Below, piece by piece: positions 8,786-16,238 of a DNA stretch of 64,000 nt; positions within the stretch are counted from its first letter, which is position 1; every line of letters begins with the position of its first letter. The translations under genes were made by a program, and so were the position numbers. The DNA is taken from NCBI RefSeq assembly GCF_018380615.1, contig NZ_JAGYVZ010000014.1, positions 96,303 to 160,302 of the forward strand, read 5' to 3'. The notes beneath the pieces were generated by a model. The model was not told the DNA's origin. It did no database searches and saw only the letters and a program-made list of their open reading frames with translations. The DNA comes from Flavobacterium psychroterrae (lineage in GTDB: Bacteria > Bacteroidota > Bacteroidia > Flavobacteriales > Flavobacteriaceae).

Positions 8786-8823
8786 TAAATATATGAATTA
8801 TTTTATTATCGCAACAATGTTGC
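8786..8823 (-). promoter_or_regulatory. Promoter with Zur-type box for the peptide operon
   Basis: On the minus strand the 13-bp palindrome GCAACATTGTTGC (8823-8811) carries a TTG at its end that serves as the -33 element. After 17 bp comes TATATTTA (8793-8786), one base off the Bacteroidota -7 consensus TAnnTTTG. The same palindrome with nearly the same spacer sequence (GATAATAAAAT versus GATTAATAAAAT) lies in front of the zinc operon at 18235-18274. Binding of a Zur-like repressor would cover the -33 element. Confidence 0.8.
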
Positions 8824-8832
8824 TTTAATTTT

Positions 8833-9642
8833 TTAATATCCTTTCAACAACTCTCTTCGGATTTTTTCTTTTTCATCGTCTGTTTTATGCTCATAATTGT
8901 AGAGTGCACTTACCCATTCGCCATAAGTCGCATTGGGCAAAACAATGAATTTTTTGCCCCATAGTTCTTGCTCTGCATCGGTGGCAAGAAAGCGGTTGGC
9001 AATTGTTTTTTTCTCGAAAGTGTCTTTAAAATCATTTAGATTGTCGCCTAAGAGCATCACAATATTGTACTCCTTGGCTATTGTCAATCTGCGCACTTCT
9101 TTAGAGGAAGTATTGCTCTTAAAAAGACAATGTTGTGCATCGGCATTGGGCAAACCTAAATTTTTTAAATCTATCAGCGTACTTTTTACCGAAGCCGTAT
9201 CTCTATTGGAAACATAAAAAATAGTGATTCCTTTTTTGCTTGCTTCCTGCAAAAAAGCTAATGCTCCTGGGACTGCGGTAGATTTGGATGCTGCAGTCCA
9301 TCGGTTCCATTCGGCATCGGTCATTTGCTTGTTTTCTTTAATGAGTTGCGCTCCCACATAACTATTGTCGAGTATGGTTTCGTCTAAATCTGTGATGATG
9401 GCGAGATTCCCTTTTTTGATTTCTTTTTTTGGAATTTCATTCAATCTCAAAGTCGCAAAATTAAAAGCTTGGTAACACAAGGCTCTATATTCTGCCGATG
9501 TTTGTTGCCATAAGACAGGGAAGATAGTTACTTGACTTTCTTTATTGTAAATGGTTGATTCTTGTGCAATTATTTCTTTGGAATTAAACAAAAAGAGCAT
9601 AAAGAGAACTGCTGTAGAATAAATTTTAAATTTTGTTTTCAT
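8833..9642 (-). CDS. Secreted HAD-family class C acid phosphatase, e(P4)-like
   Basis: This is a 269-residue protein with an N-terminal signal peptide (hydrophobic 8-20, cleavage probably after IIA at residue 26). The HAD nucleophile motif ITDLDETILDNS (D85, D87, D92) is the DDDD pattern of class C acid phosphatases and 5'-nucleotidase e(P4) proteins. The later motifs FYVSNRD and LLGDNLNDF complete the active site. It should hydrolyse phosphomonoesters or nucleotides in the periplasm. It starts 31 bp after the MerC-like gene on the same strand, so it is probably driven by the Zur-type promoter at 10054-10091. Zinc- or phosphate-scavenging use is inference. Confidence 0.88.
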   Translation of the reverse strand: MKTKFKIYSTAVLFMLFLFNSKEIIAQESTIYNKESQVTIFPVLWQQTSAEYRALCYQAFNFATLRLNEIPKKEIKKGNLAIITDLDETILDNSYVGAQLIKENKQMTDAEWNRWTAASKSTAVPGALAFLQEASKKGITIFYVSNRDTASVKSTLIDLKNLGLPNADAQHCLFKSNTSSKEVRRLTIAKEYNIVMLLGDNLNDFKDTFEKKTIANRFLATDAEQELWGKKFIVLPNATYGEWVSALYNYEHKTDDEKEKIRRELLKGY

Positions 9643-9673
9643 TTGTTGATTTTTAGAGAAAAATAATTGTTAG

Positions 9674-10036
9674 TTAAGAATGTATATGCGATTTAAAATT
9701 TAAAAAATGACCTATAATCATACCTATTCCTCCAACGAAAATTAATCCGCTATGAATGTCAAAGGCAATCTCTAATAGTACACTTATCACGATTATCACT
9801 ATCGATAATCCTAAAATTATTTTGACAGTGCTTGTAGCATTACTCATCAAAATTTTTGATACTACGAGCATTCCGATGCAGGCAAAGAAGGTATCTACAA
9901 TGTAATCATCCGAAAAGCCGAAGGGAATCAGGGCAAACAATGGAAATATAATACAATGAATTAAGCATAATGTAGCACTCGAAATGCCTAAAATATCGTA
10001 GGGAGTTGTCGTTTTTTTAACTTCTGAATTTTTCAT
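9674..10036 (-). CDS. MerC-domain membrane protein
   Basis: This 120-residue protein has four predicted helices and the MerC signature SATLCLIHCIIFPLF (C24, H27, C28), the paired Cys/His used by MerC mercury-uptake proteins. A His-rich C-terminus (SHIHS) follows. No other mercury genes are nearby. Instead the gene sits directly behind a zinc-limitation operon and has its own Zur-type promoter, so transport or sensing of zinc is more likely than mercury. It heads a two-gene unit with the acid phosphatase. The role in zinc uptake is inferred from context. Confidence 0.82.
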   Translation of the reverse strand: MKNSEVKKTTTPYDILGISSATLCLIHCIIFPLFALIPFGFSDDYIVDTFFACIGMLVVSKILMSNATSTVKIILGLSIVIIVISVLLEIAFDIHSGLIFVGGIGMIIGHFLNFKSHIHS

Positions 10037-10053
10037 TTAAAATGGTTTTAATA

Positions 10054-10091
10054 CAAATATATATTTATTGGATTTAATGCAGTGTTGTTGC
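10054..10091 (-). promoter_or_regulatory. Promoter with degenerate Zur-type box for merC-like gene
   Basis: The minus strand reads GCAACAACACTGC (10091-10079; 10 of 13 bases match GCAACATTGTTGC). After a 17-bp spacer comes a perfect -7 box TATATTTG (10061-10054), 18 bp before the MerC start codon. The spacing equals that of the peptide-operon promoter. The right half-site is damaged, so repression may be weaker here. Confidence 0.65.
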
Positions 10092-10098
10092 GTTAAAG

Positions 10099-10506
10099 TT
10101 AATCACTTATTTCCACATAATTTTTATTAGTTTCAAAAAGGGTTATTCCCAATTGATGTTCTTGTGGAAGTAAGGGTTTTAAAATCGAAAAAATAACCAA
10201 AGCAAAGTTTTCTGTAGAGGCAATTTTGTCTACAAATTCGGGACAATCAAGATTAAGATTTTTATGGTCAAAACGGTCTTCTATTTCGGTTTTTATCAAA
10301 TCAGCCAAGACTTTCATATCCATAACATAACCCGTTTCGGGGTTTATTTGCCCTGTTAGTTTTACAATCAATTCAAAATTATGCCCGTGATAATTGGGAT
10401 TGTTGCACACGCCAAACACGGCTTTGTTTTTAGCATCACTCCAATTCGGGTTGTGCATTCTGTGGCAGGCGTTAAAATGAGCCTTTCTACAAATGGTAAT
10501 TTTCAT
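10099..10506 (-). CDS. 6-pyruvoyl-tetrahydropterin synthase / QueD family protein
   Basis: This is a 135-residue protein of the PTPS/QueD fold. The zinc ligands are visible: H15 in FNACHR, and H40 and H42 in NYHGHNFE. The catalytic Cys (C34, GVCNNPN) and the DHKNLN and LFETNKN motifs are also present. QueD converts dihydroneopterin triphosphate to carboxytetrahydropterin for queuosine, and PTPS makes tetrahydropterin; FolE encoded upstream supplies the substrate. It is the last gene of the 11-gene zinc operon. Extra QueD and FolE copies are known companions of COG0523 chaperones under Zur control. Which of the two activities applies is open. Confidence 0.9.
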   Translation of the reverse strand: MKITICRKAHFNACHRMHNPNWSDAKNKAVFGVCNNPNYHGHNFELIVKLTGQINPETGYVMDMKVLADLIKTEIEDRFDHKNLNLDCPEFVDKIASTENFALVIFSILKPLLPQEHQLGITLFETNKNYVEISD

Positions 10507-10521
10507 TTTGTTTTTATTAAA

Positions 10522-11001
10522 TTATTCCAAAACTTCCTCGTATTCTGTTACAACAAGACCTTCGATGGGATGAAAATTCAGTTCTATTTTCTGACTTTTG
10601 AAAGCAATCCAAAAAGTAGTACTCAAAAAATGTCCTTTCTCTCTAATGGCTGTTATTTCCTGAAAAGAATTCGGCAATGCAAATTTCCAGATTGCTAATG
10701 TTGTAGCTTCTACTTTTTGAAGTCGTATTTGCTGTAAAAATTCGGTTTGCAAACTTGCTTTGTATTTCTCAAATTCAAATTCGGAGGTAATTGCTATTCC
10801 AGTATCCTCATCATTCAATTTAAAAATCAAAGAAGAATTGTCATCAAAAACAAATTCAATAACATCTATAAAACTATAATGTTCGTCGGGATTTGATGCG
10901 TTTATCCAATAATAATAGAAAACCGAAAGGATTTTGTTTTTGGTATTAAAGTGTTTGAGTAGTTGAATTTCTTCGGGTTTTAGATGGGTTATTTTTTGCA
11001 T
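10522..11001 (-). CDS. Hypothetical protein in the zinc operon
   Basis: This is a 159-residue soluble protein with no signal peptide and no Cys or His cluster. It reads as mixed alpha/beta with segments such as HYSFIDVIEFVFDDNSSLIFKL and GLVVTEYEEVLE. I do not recognise the family. It lies between the LCIB-like gene (27 bp gap) and the QueD-like gene (15 bp gap), so it is almost certainly co-transcribed with them. Confidence 0.75.
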   Translation of the reverse strand: MQKITHLKPEEIQLLKHFNTKNKILSVFYYYWINASNPDEHYSFIDVIEFVFDDNSSLIFKLNDEDTGIAITSEFEFEKYKASLQTEFLQQIRLQKVEATTLAIWKFALPNSFQEITAIREKGHFLSTTFWIAFKSQKIELNFHPIEGLVVTEYEEVLE

Positions 11002-11028
11002 TACTATTTTTTATTTTACTTGGATGTT

Positions 11029-11784
11029 TTACAAATCTTTAAAAGCGGGTGTTTCTAAAATCGAAATATCAAAAGGCTCATCATCAATCTCATTGGTATT
11101 GATGAGCTGAAAATTTCGCACATCGACCATATCGTTGAGCTCTGGCGATGTATTGATAATGATGCCTCCCAATAAAAAAATACGCTTACAGGGAAATTCT
11201 TTTTTAGACATTTTTACTAACACTTGTATCTTTTTATGAATCTCTTCGTAGAAAACTTCGGTAATTTCTTTTTTGGGATTTTTAGCTTCCAATATTCTTT
11301 GTTTATAAGGCATTACGGTTCGTTCGAGCAATATCTGTTGGTAATCCATTTCGGAATTGATGGGAACATATACCTCACTTTGTTGTTGCAGACGTTCGAG
11401 TCCAAGCATCAAAGCACCGCAACTGTTGGTCAATCGGGATTGTCCGGGACGTCTCATTTTTCCTAATTCGCCTTCATCCGTAATTCCAATGTGGGGTGCA
11501 TAAAAAATAAAAGCATCGCCACCGTCTGGAATATGATGTGCAAAAGCCACCATTCCTGTAAATCCTGAATACGGCAAACCTCCTAAACCACCCATCGAAA
11601 ACGGACGTGAAAGTACTTTCCTAAAATCGGTAGAAACATTGACGTCGTCAGAGCAAAGTGAAGTGGCAAATAACATTTTGGACAAATCAGCACCATATTC
11701 TTTTTCTAAAAAGGTTAGGTATTTATCGGTTACAGCTGTGCCTGTTTCGGCATTGGGATATTCGTTTAATACAAATGGATTCAT
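11029..11784 (-). CDS. LCIB-type beta-carbonic-anhydrase-like protein
   Basis: This 251-residue protein matches the limiting-CO2-inducible B/C (LCIB_C_CA) pattern. It has a Cys-Asp pair (C44, D46) and Arg (R55), then a glycine-rich run GGLGGLPYSGFTG (65-77), HHIPDGGDAFIFYAPHIGI (83-101), and NSCGAL with C122. Cys44, His83/84 and Cys122 fit the zinc site of this beta-CA-like fold. It could be a carbonic anhydrase or a zinc-binding relative. It overlaps the upstream Fur-like gene by 4 bases. Homologues in COG0523/Zur neighbourhoods would make it a zinc-sparing or back-up enzyme; catalytic activity cannot be read from the sequence. Confidence 0.78.
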   Translation of the reverse strand: MNPFVLNEYPNAETGTAVTDKYLTFLEKEYGADLSKMLFATSLCSDDVNVSTDFRKVLSRPFSMGGLGGLPYSGFTGMVAFAHHIPDGGDAFIFYAPHIGITDEGELGKMRRPGQSRLTNSCGALMLGLERLQQQSEVYVPINSEMDYQQILLERTVMPYKQRILEAKNPKKEITEVFYEEIHKKIQVLVKMSKKEFPCKRIFLLGGIIINTSPELNDMVDVRNFQLINTNEIDDEPFDISILETPAFKDL

Positions 11785-12206
11785 AGTGTTTCGGGGTTTT
11801 TATTTTGACAGTTTTCACAAGTGCCTTCAATTAAAAGGTTCATCGTTTCCATTTTATTATTACCCAATAATTGAAGGTATTCGGTGGGTAAATTCGGGAG
11901 GGAAACAACGGTTTCGCAATCCTTGCATTTAAAATGAGATTTGCCATTGCAATCAGGTTTATGACGGTTTAAGGTATAAATCGCTGTTCCAGTTGCGTTA
12001 CAAAATTTCTCTAAAATTCCTTTCTCATAATAGGTTTGCAAACTTCTAAAAAGACTGGATCGATCGTGTTTTAAACTAAATATTTTTTCTAAATCTAATA
12101 AGGTAAAAGCCTTTTCAGAACCTAAAAAAACACACAAAACATCCAATCTGTTTTGGGTAATTTTGAGTCCGTTTTCTTTTAGTAATGTTGTGGCTTCTTG
12201 TATCAT
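11781..12206 (-). CDS. Fur-family regulator inside the zinc operon
   Basis: This is a 141-residue Fur-superfamily protein. The winged-helix half (1-80) has LKENGLKITQNRLDVLCVF and the recognition helix region DRSSLFRSLQTYYEKG. The C-terminal half has two CxxC pairs (C94/C97 and C130/C133) for a structural zinc. It lacks the His-rich insert of the regulator at 18293-18676 and is divergent in helix 4. It lies in the middle of the operon, with 1 bp to FolE and a 4-base overlap with the LCIB-like gene. It may be a second metal sensor that tunes the same circuit. Whether it is Zur, Fur or PerR cannot be decided. Confidence 0.88.
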   Translation of the reverse strand: MIQEATTLLKENGLKITQNRLDVLCVFLGSEKAFTLLDLEKIFSLKHDRSSLFRSLQTYYEKGILEKFCNATGTAIYTLNRHKPDCNGKSHFKCKDCETVVSLPNLPTEYLQLLGNNKMETMNLLIEGTCENCQNKNPETL

Positions 12207-12207
12207 T

Positions 12208-12864
12208 TTAAATCATCTTAAAAAAATCATTTCGCACTTGGTCGTCTTCAAATTTCCCACCAAATTCCAATGTTGTCGTTTTGCTCGATTTGTCATTGAC
12301 ACCACGGGTAGAAACGCACAAATGCTCGGCTTCGACTACTACAATGACATCATTGGTTTGAAGAGCATTTTTCAATTCATTAAAAATTTGAATCGTCATT
12401 CGTTCCTGCACTTGTGGTCGTCTGCCGTAATATTCCACAATCCGATTCATTTTGGATAGCCCAATTACTTTTCCTGACGAAATGTAGCCAATGTGTGCTT
12501 TGCCAATGATGGGCAAAAAATGATGTTCGCAAGAGGAATTAAAGGTTATTTGACTCTCAACCAGCATTTTATTGTATTGGTATTTATTGTCAAAAACTGA
12601 AATTTTCGGTTTGTTTTTGGGATCTAAACCCGAGAAAAGTTCTTTCACATACATTTTTGCTACACGATAGGGCGTACCACTCAAGCTGTCATCGGTTAAA
12701 TCCAAACCTAATTCTTCCATTATTTTTTGATAATGAAATGAAATAGATTCTATTTTTTGATCGTCTGTTTTGGCAAAAGCATCTGCACGCAATGGTGTTT
12801 CTGCCGATGTGCCGATGTGGTTGTCGCCAATAGTATCTGCTTTATTTTGTTGCTCTTGTTTCAT
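12208..12864 (-). CDS. folE: GTP cyclohydrolase I
   Basis: This is a 218-residue protein of the FolE type IA family. The zinc ligands are kept: C112 and H115 in NSSCEHHFLP and C183 in AEHLCVSTRGV. The substrate motif RIVEYYGRRPQVQERMT is intact. It converts GTP to dihydroneopterin triphosphate, the entry to folate and queuosine. An N-terminal extension of about 40 charged residues precedes the core. The overlap with HisI (4 bases) and the 1-bp gap to the Fur gene show one transcript. In a Zur operon it is probably a second copy favoured by the COG0523 chaperone; whether another folE exists lies outside the window. Confidence 0.93.
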   Translation of the reverse strand: MKQEQQNKADTIGDNHIGTSAETPLRADAFAKTDDQKIESISFHYQKIMEELGLDLTDDSLSGTPYRVAKMYVKELFSGLDPKNKPKISVFDNKYQYNKMLVESQITFNSSCEHHFLPIIGKAHIGYISSGKVIGLSKMNRIVEYYGRRPQVQERMTIQIFNELKNALQTNDVIVVVEAEHLCVSTRGVNDKSSKTTTLEFGGKFEDDQVRNDFFKMI

Positions 12865-13253
12865 TTTGATTTTTGTCTTAAAAGATTTATTTTTCGATAA
12901 AAACAGGCTTTTCTGTTTTCTCCTTTTTGGTTAAAGGTGTGACAGACACCACCGTTTTCTAAAGTAACCTGATATACCAAAGAATCTTGGTCGCAATCAA
13001 TCAGTATGTTGTCAATTTTCAAAGTATTTCCAGAGGTTAATCCTTTTGTCCATATTTGTTTTCTTGAGGTGCTGTAAAAGGTAGCTTTGAGTGTTTTTAA
13101 ACTAATTTCAAAAGCTTCTTTGTTTACCGTAGCCAGCATCAATAGTTGTCCTGTTTTTGTTTCTTGAACAGCAACAGGAAGCAAACCGCCACGTTTCTCA
13201 AATTGCAAATTCAGGTTTTCGGTTTCTTCTAATTCTTTTTTACCAATTGTCAT
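12861..13253 (-). CDS. hisI: Phosphoribosyl-AMP cyclohydrolase (HisI) paralogue
   Basis: This is a 130-residue protein of the PR-AMP cyclohydrolase family with the motifs WTKGLTSGNTL, IDCDQDS (C87), GGVCHTFNQ (C104) and ACFYR (C117). The three Cys form the zinc site. I use the ATG at 13253, not the upstream Met of the longer frame, because it starts at MTIGKKEL near the usual family N-terminus and keeps the overlap with dcd short (14 bases). No other histidine genes are nearby. Stand-alone HisI copies beside COG0523 genes are known from zinc regulons. Confidence 0.9.
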   Translation of the reverse strand: MTIGKKELEETENLNLQFEKRGGLLPVAVQETKTGQLLMLATVNKEAFEISLKTLKATFYSTSRKQIWTKGLTSGNTLKIDNILIDCDQDSLVYQVTLENGGVCHTFNQKGENRKACFYRKINLLRQKSK

Positions 13254-13770
13254 TTTCAAAATCTTTAAATAAATAACTCGGTTGAATGCTATCGTTTTTT
13301 TGATACTTTCCGCTTGAGTAAGTTTCAAATTCCCCTTCGATAGTGTGGTAATAAAGTTGGCAAACATCAATATTAGGATAAATAATCAATGGCTGAATGA
13401 CAAAGATTTCCAATGTCCAATAGCCCTCAAAACCCACATCGCCAAAACCTGCCGTAACGTGTATGAACATTCCCAAACGACCAATACTGCTTCTGCCTTC
13501 TAGCATTGGTACATAATTATAGGTTTTAGTATATTCTACCGTTCTGCCCAAATAGAGTTTGTTGGGTTCTAATAATAAACCCGATTTTGGAATGCGAATC
13601 ATCGATGCTTTATTCTCCATTTTCATATCCAAAATGGTGTTGTCATAAACCAATAATTCTTCGTGCAATTTCAAATTATAGCTATTGGGATTGAGTTGTT
13701 TCGCATCGAATGGTTCAATCGAAAGATCTGTTCCGAGATTTTTTTCTATTTCTTTTCCGCTTAAAATCAT
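13240..13770 (-). CDS. dcd: dCTP deaminase
   Basis: This 176-residue protein carries the dCTP deaminase/dUTPase-like core: LNPNSYNLKLHEEL, then EGRSSIGRLGMFIHVTAGFGDVGFEGYWTLEI, which contains the substrate-binding Ser and Arg and the catalytic Glu. It makes dUTP from dCTP for thymidylate synthesis. It starts 1 bp after the ThrS stop and overlaps HisI. It stands out among its neighbours because dCTP deaminases of the known type do not need zinc, so in a zinc-limitation operon it may replace a zinc-dependent dCMP/cytidine deaminase. That role is inference. Confidence 0.9.
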   Translation of the reverse strand: MILSGKEIEKNLGTDLSIEPFDAKQLNPNSYNLKLHEELLVYDNTILDMKMENKASMIRIPKSGLLLEPNKLYLGRTVEYTKTYNYVPMLEGRSSIGRLGMFIHVTAGFGDVGFEGYWTLEIFVIQPLIIYPNIDVCQLYYHTIEGEFETYSSGKYQKNDSIQPSYLFKDFENDNW

Positions 13771-15705
13771 TTAGATTATTTTAAGTTCTCTTCTAAAATT
13801 TTCTATGAATTCCGAAACTGAAACGATTCCTTTATCCCCCTCGCCGTGTACCCGAATCGAAACTTTGTTTTCCTGACTTTCTTTTTCGCCCACGATAAGC
13901 ATATAGGGGATTTTCTGAGTTTCGGCATCCCTGATTTTGCGTCCAATTTTTTCCTCACGTTCATAGACTTCAATTTGCAAATCGAATTCCTCGTTAATTT
14001 GATTAGCAATTTCCTGACAATACGGAATATATTTGGATGCAATAGGCAACATAATTACTTTGGTTGGAGCAAGCCAAACAGGGAAATTACCACCCGTATG
14101 TTCGATTAAAAGCGCAATAAAGCGTTCCATAGAACCAAACAACGCCCGATGAATCATTACAGGACGCTGATTTTGATTGTCACTGCCCATATATTTCAAA
14201 TCAAAATTTTCGGGCATCATATAATCGACCTGAATCGTGCCAATTTGCCATTTTCTACCAATAGCATCACGCACCATAAAATCGAGTTTTGGACCATAAA
14301 AAGCCGCTTCGCCTTCTTTGGTAGTGGTTTTCATTCCACGTTCTTGGGTGGCTTCTATAATGGCGTTTTCGGCTAAATTCCACATTTCGTCTGTACCTAA
14401 ATACTTTTCTTTATTGGTAGTATCACGCAACGAAATTTGGGTCTGAAAATCGGTAAAACCTAATTTCCCATATACCAAATTCACTAAATCGACGACTTTC
14501 AAAAATTCATCTTTCAGTTGGTCCGGTCGGCAGTATATATGCGCATCGTCTTGGGTAAATCCTCTCACGCGAGTCAATCCGTGCAATTCGCCACTTTGTT
14601 CGTAGCGATATACCGTGCCAAATTCGGCATATTTTATAGGGAGTTCTTTATAGCTTCGGGGTTTGGTAGCGTATATTTTGCAATGATGCGGGCAGTTCAT
14701 TGGTTTCAAAAAGAATTCCTCATTCTCGGCAGGTGTTTTTATAGGTTGAAAAGCATCTTGACCGTATTTGGCATAATGTCCCGAGGTAACATACAATTCT
14801 TTCTTTCCAATATGAGGTGTTGCCACGTGTTGATAGCCTGCACGCATTTGAATTTTTCGCAAAAAACCAATTAAATTTTGTCGCAATGCTTCTCCTTTGG
14901 GAGCCCACAACGGCAAGCCCATTCCTACTTCTTCATCAAAATAAAAAAGTTCTAATTCCTTGCCTAACTTCCGGTGGTCGCGCTGTTTTGCTTTCTCTAA
15001 AGCTTCAAGATATAAATCAAGTTCCGCTTTTTTGGGAAATGAAATTCCATAAACACGAGTCAGCATTTTGTTTTTTTCGTTGGCACGCCAATAAGCGCCC
15101 GCAATAGCAGTAAGTTTTACTGCCTTTATAAATGAAGTATTCGGAATATGAGGGCCCGCACACAAATCGGTAAAATTTCCAGTTTCGTAAAACGTAATTG
15201 TTCCGTCGGGCAAACCTTCAATTAATTCTAACTTATAGCCATCGTAATGTTGCAGAAAAAACGCAGAAGCCACACTTTTTGAAACTTCTCTTCGAATGTT
15301 CAATGATTTTTTCTGGGCTAATTCGAGCATTTTATTTTCGACTTTGGTAAAATCGGCATCAGTAAATTTGTGTTCGCCAAAATCAACATCATAATAAAAT
15401 CCGTTTTCTATAGCTGGACCAATGCCGAGTTGTACGCCAGGATATAATTCTTGCAACGCCGCCCCAAGCAAATGAGAAGTCGTGTGCCAAAATGCATTTT
15501 TGCCCTCGTCGTCTTTCCAAGTTAGTAAATTGACTTTAGCCTCATTTGGAATAGCATAATTTAAGTCAACAATTTGACCGTTTGCATTGGCCACAAGGAC
15601 TTCTTTGGCTAAAGAATTGCTTATAGATTCCGCAACATCTTGAATAGAAACTGATTCTTGATGAAATGTTTTTTGAATATTTGAAGGTAATGTTATCGTA
15701 ATCAT
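13771..15705 (-). CDS. thrS: Threonyl-tRNA synthetase, probable zinc-regulon paralogue
   Basis: This full-length 644-residue ThrRS has an N-terminal TGS domain (1-65), the editing/SAD region (about 65-240), a class II catalytic core with zinc ligands Cys in FLKPMNCPHHCKIY, His in TQDDAHIYCR and His in PVMIHRALFGS, and a C-terminal anticodon domain. It charges tRNA-Thr. It is embedded in the zinc operon and not near infC-rpmI-rplT, which suggests a second copy induced under zinc limitation, as known for COG0523-linked thrS. All zinc ligands are kept, so it is not a zinc-free form. Possession of a second thrS cannot be checked here. Confidence 0.95.
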   Translation of the reverse strand: MITITLPSNIQKTFHQESVSIQDVAESISNSLAKEVLVANANGQIVDLNYAIPNEAKVNLLTWKDDEGKNAFWHTTSHLLGAALQELYPGVQLGIGPAIENGFYYDVDFGEHKFTDADFTKVENKMLELAQKKSLNIRREVSKSVASAFFLQHYDGYKLELIEGLPDGTITFYETGNFTDLCAGPHIPNTSFIKAVKLTAIAGAYWRANEKNKMLTRVYGISFPKKAELDLYLEALEKAKQRDHRKLGKELELFYFDEEVGMGLPLWAPKGEALRQNLIGFLRKIQMRAGYQHVATPHIGKKELYVTSGHYAKYGQDAFQPIKTPAENEEFFLKPMNCPHHCKIYATKPRSYKELPIKYAEFGTVYRYEQSGELHGLTRVRGFTQDDAHIYCRPDQLKDEFLKVVDLVNLVYGKLGFTDFQTQISLRDTTNKEKYLGTDEMWNLAENAIIEATQERGMKTTTKEGEAAFYGPKLDFMVRDAIGRKWQIGTIQVDYMMPENFDLKYMGSDNQNQRPVMIHRALFGSMERFIALLIEHTGGNFPVWLAPTKVIMLPIASKYIPYCQEIANQINEEFDLQIEVYEREEKIGRKIRDAETQKIPYMLIVGEKESQENKVSIRVHGEGDKGIVSVSEFIENFRRELKII

Positions 15706-15707
15706 AC

Positions 15708-16238
15708 TTATTTTTTAGGTCTAAAAATTTGGATTTTTTCTGGATTGCAAATCATAAATGGGCCTTCGAGCAAATCGATACAATAGGGTATGGCTGGAAA
15801 AATGGCTTTCAGGCAAGTTTCTATTGCACTAGGTTTTCCGGGTAAATTCACAATTAAAGTTTGGTTCCTGATTCCTGCCGTTTGTCTTGATAAAATTGCC
15901 GTGGGAACATACGCAAGACTTGCTGCACGCATCAATTCGCCAAAACCCGGCAGCATTTTTTGACAGCCTTTTTCGGTGGCTTCGGGGGTTACATCTCGTA
16001 ATGCAGGCCCTGTTCCGCCGGTGGTAAAAATCAAACTGCATTTTTCGATATCCGATAAATGAATTAATTTTTCAAGTATCAGCTCTTCCTCATCAGGCAC
16101 TATCAAATAGGCAAAATCACAGCTGTCATTGGTGTAATTATCAACTACTTTTCTAATTTCAAGTCCTGAAATATCTTCATAAATTCCTTGACTGGCTCGG
16201 TCAGACACGGTCAGAATTCCTATTTTTATTTTTTTCAT
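15708..16238 (-). CDS. MogA/MoaB-family protein
   Basis: This 176-residue protein has the MoCF-binding fold with the signature IFTTGGTGPALRDVTPEAT and the C-terminal NLPGKPSAIETCLKAIFPAIPYC. In the family it adenylylates molybdopterin. No other molybdenum cofactor genes are nearby. It sits 2 bp from ThrS and touches the COG0523 gene. The pairing with a zinc chaperone is unusual: it may serve a metal-trafficking or cofactor-sparing step, since COG0523/CobW-type GTPases and MogA-like proteins both handle metals on cofactors. Molybdopterin activity is known for the family; the role here is open. Confidence 0.88.
   Translation of the reverse strand: MKKIKIGILTVSDRASQGIYEDISGLEIRKVVDNYTNDSCDFAYLIVPDEEELILEKLIHLSDIEKCSLIFTTGGTGPALRDVTPEATEKGCQKMLPGFGELMRAASLAYVPTAILSRQTAGIRNQTLIVNLPGKPSAIETCLKAIFPAIPYCIDLLEGPFMICNPEKIQIFRPKK

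Noticed and set aside
9674..10036. Mercury-resistance operon
   Set aside because: Only the MerC-like protein is present; no merA, merP or merT, and the Zur-type promoter suggests zinc.
13254..13370. Longer HisI N-terminus
   Set aside because: It would overlap dcd by 131 bases and add 39 residues not seen in the family.
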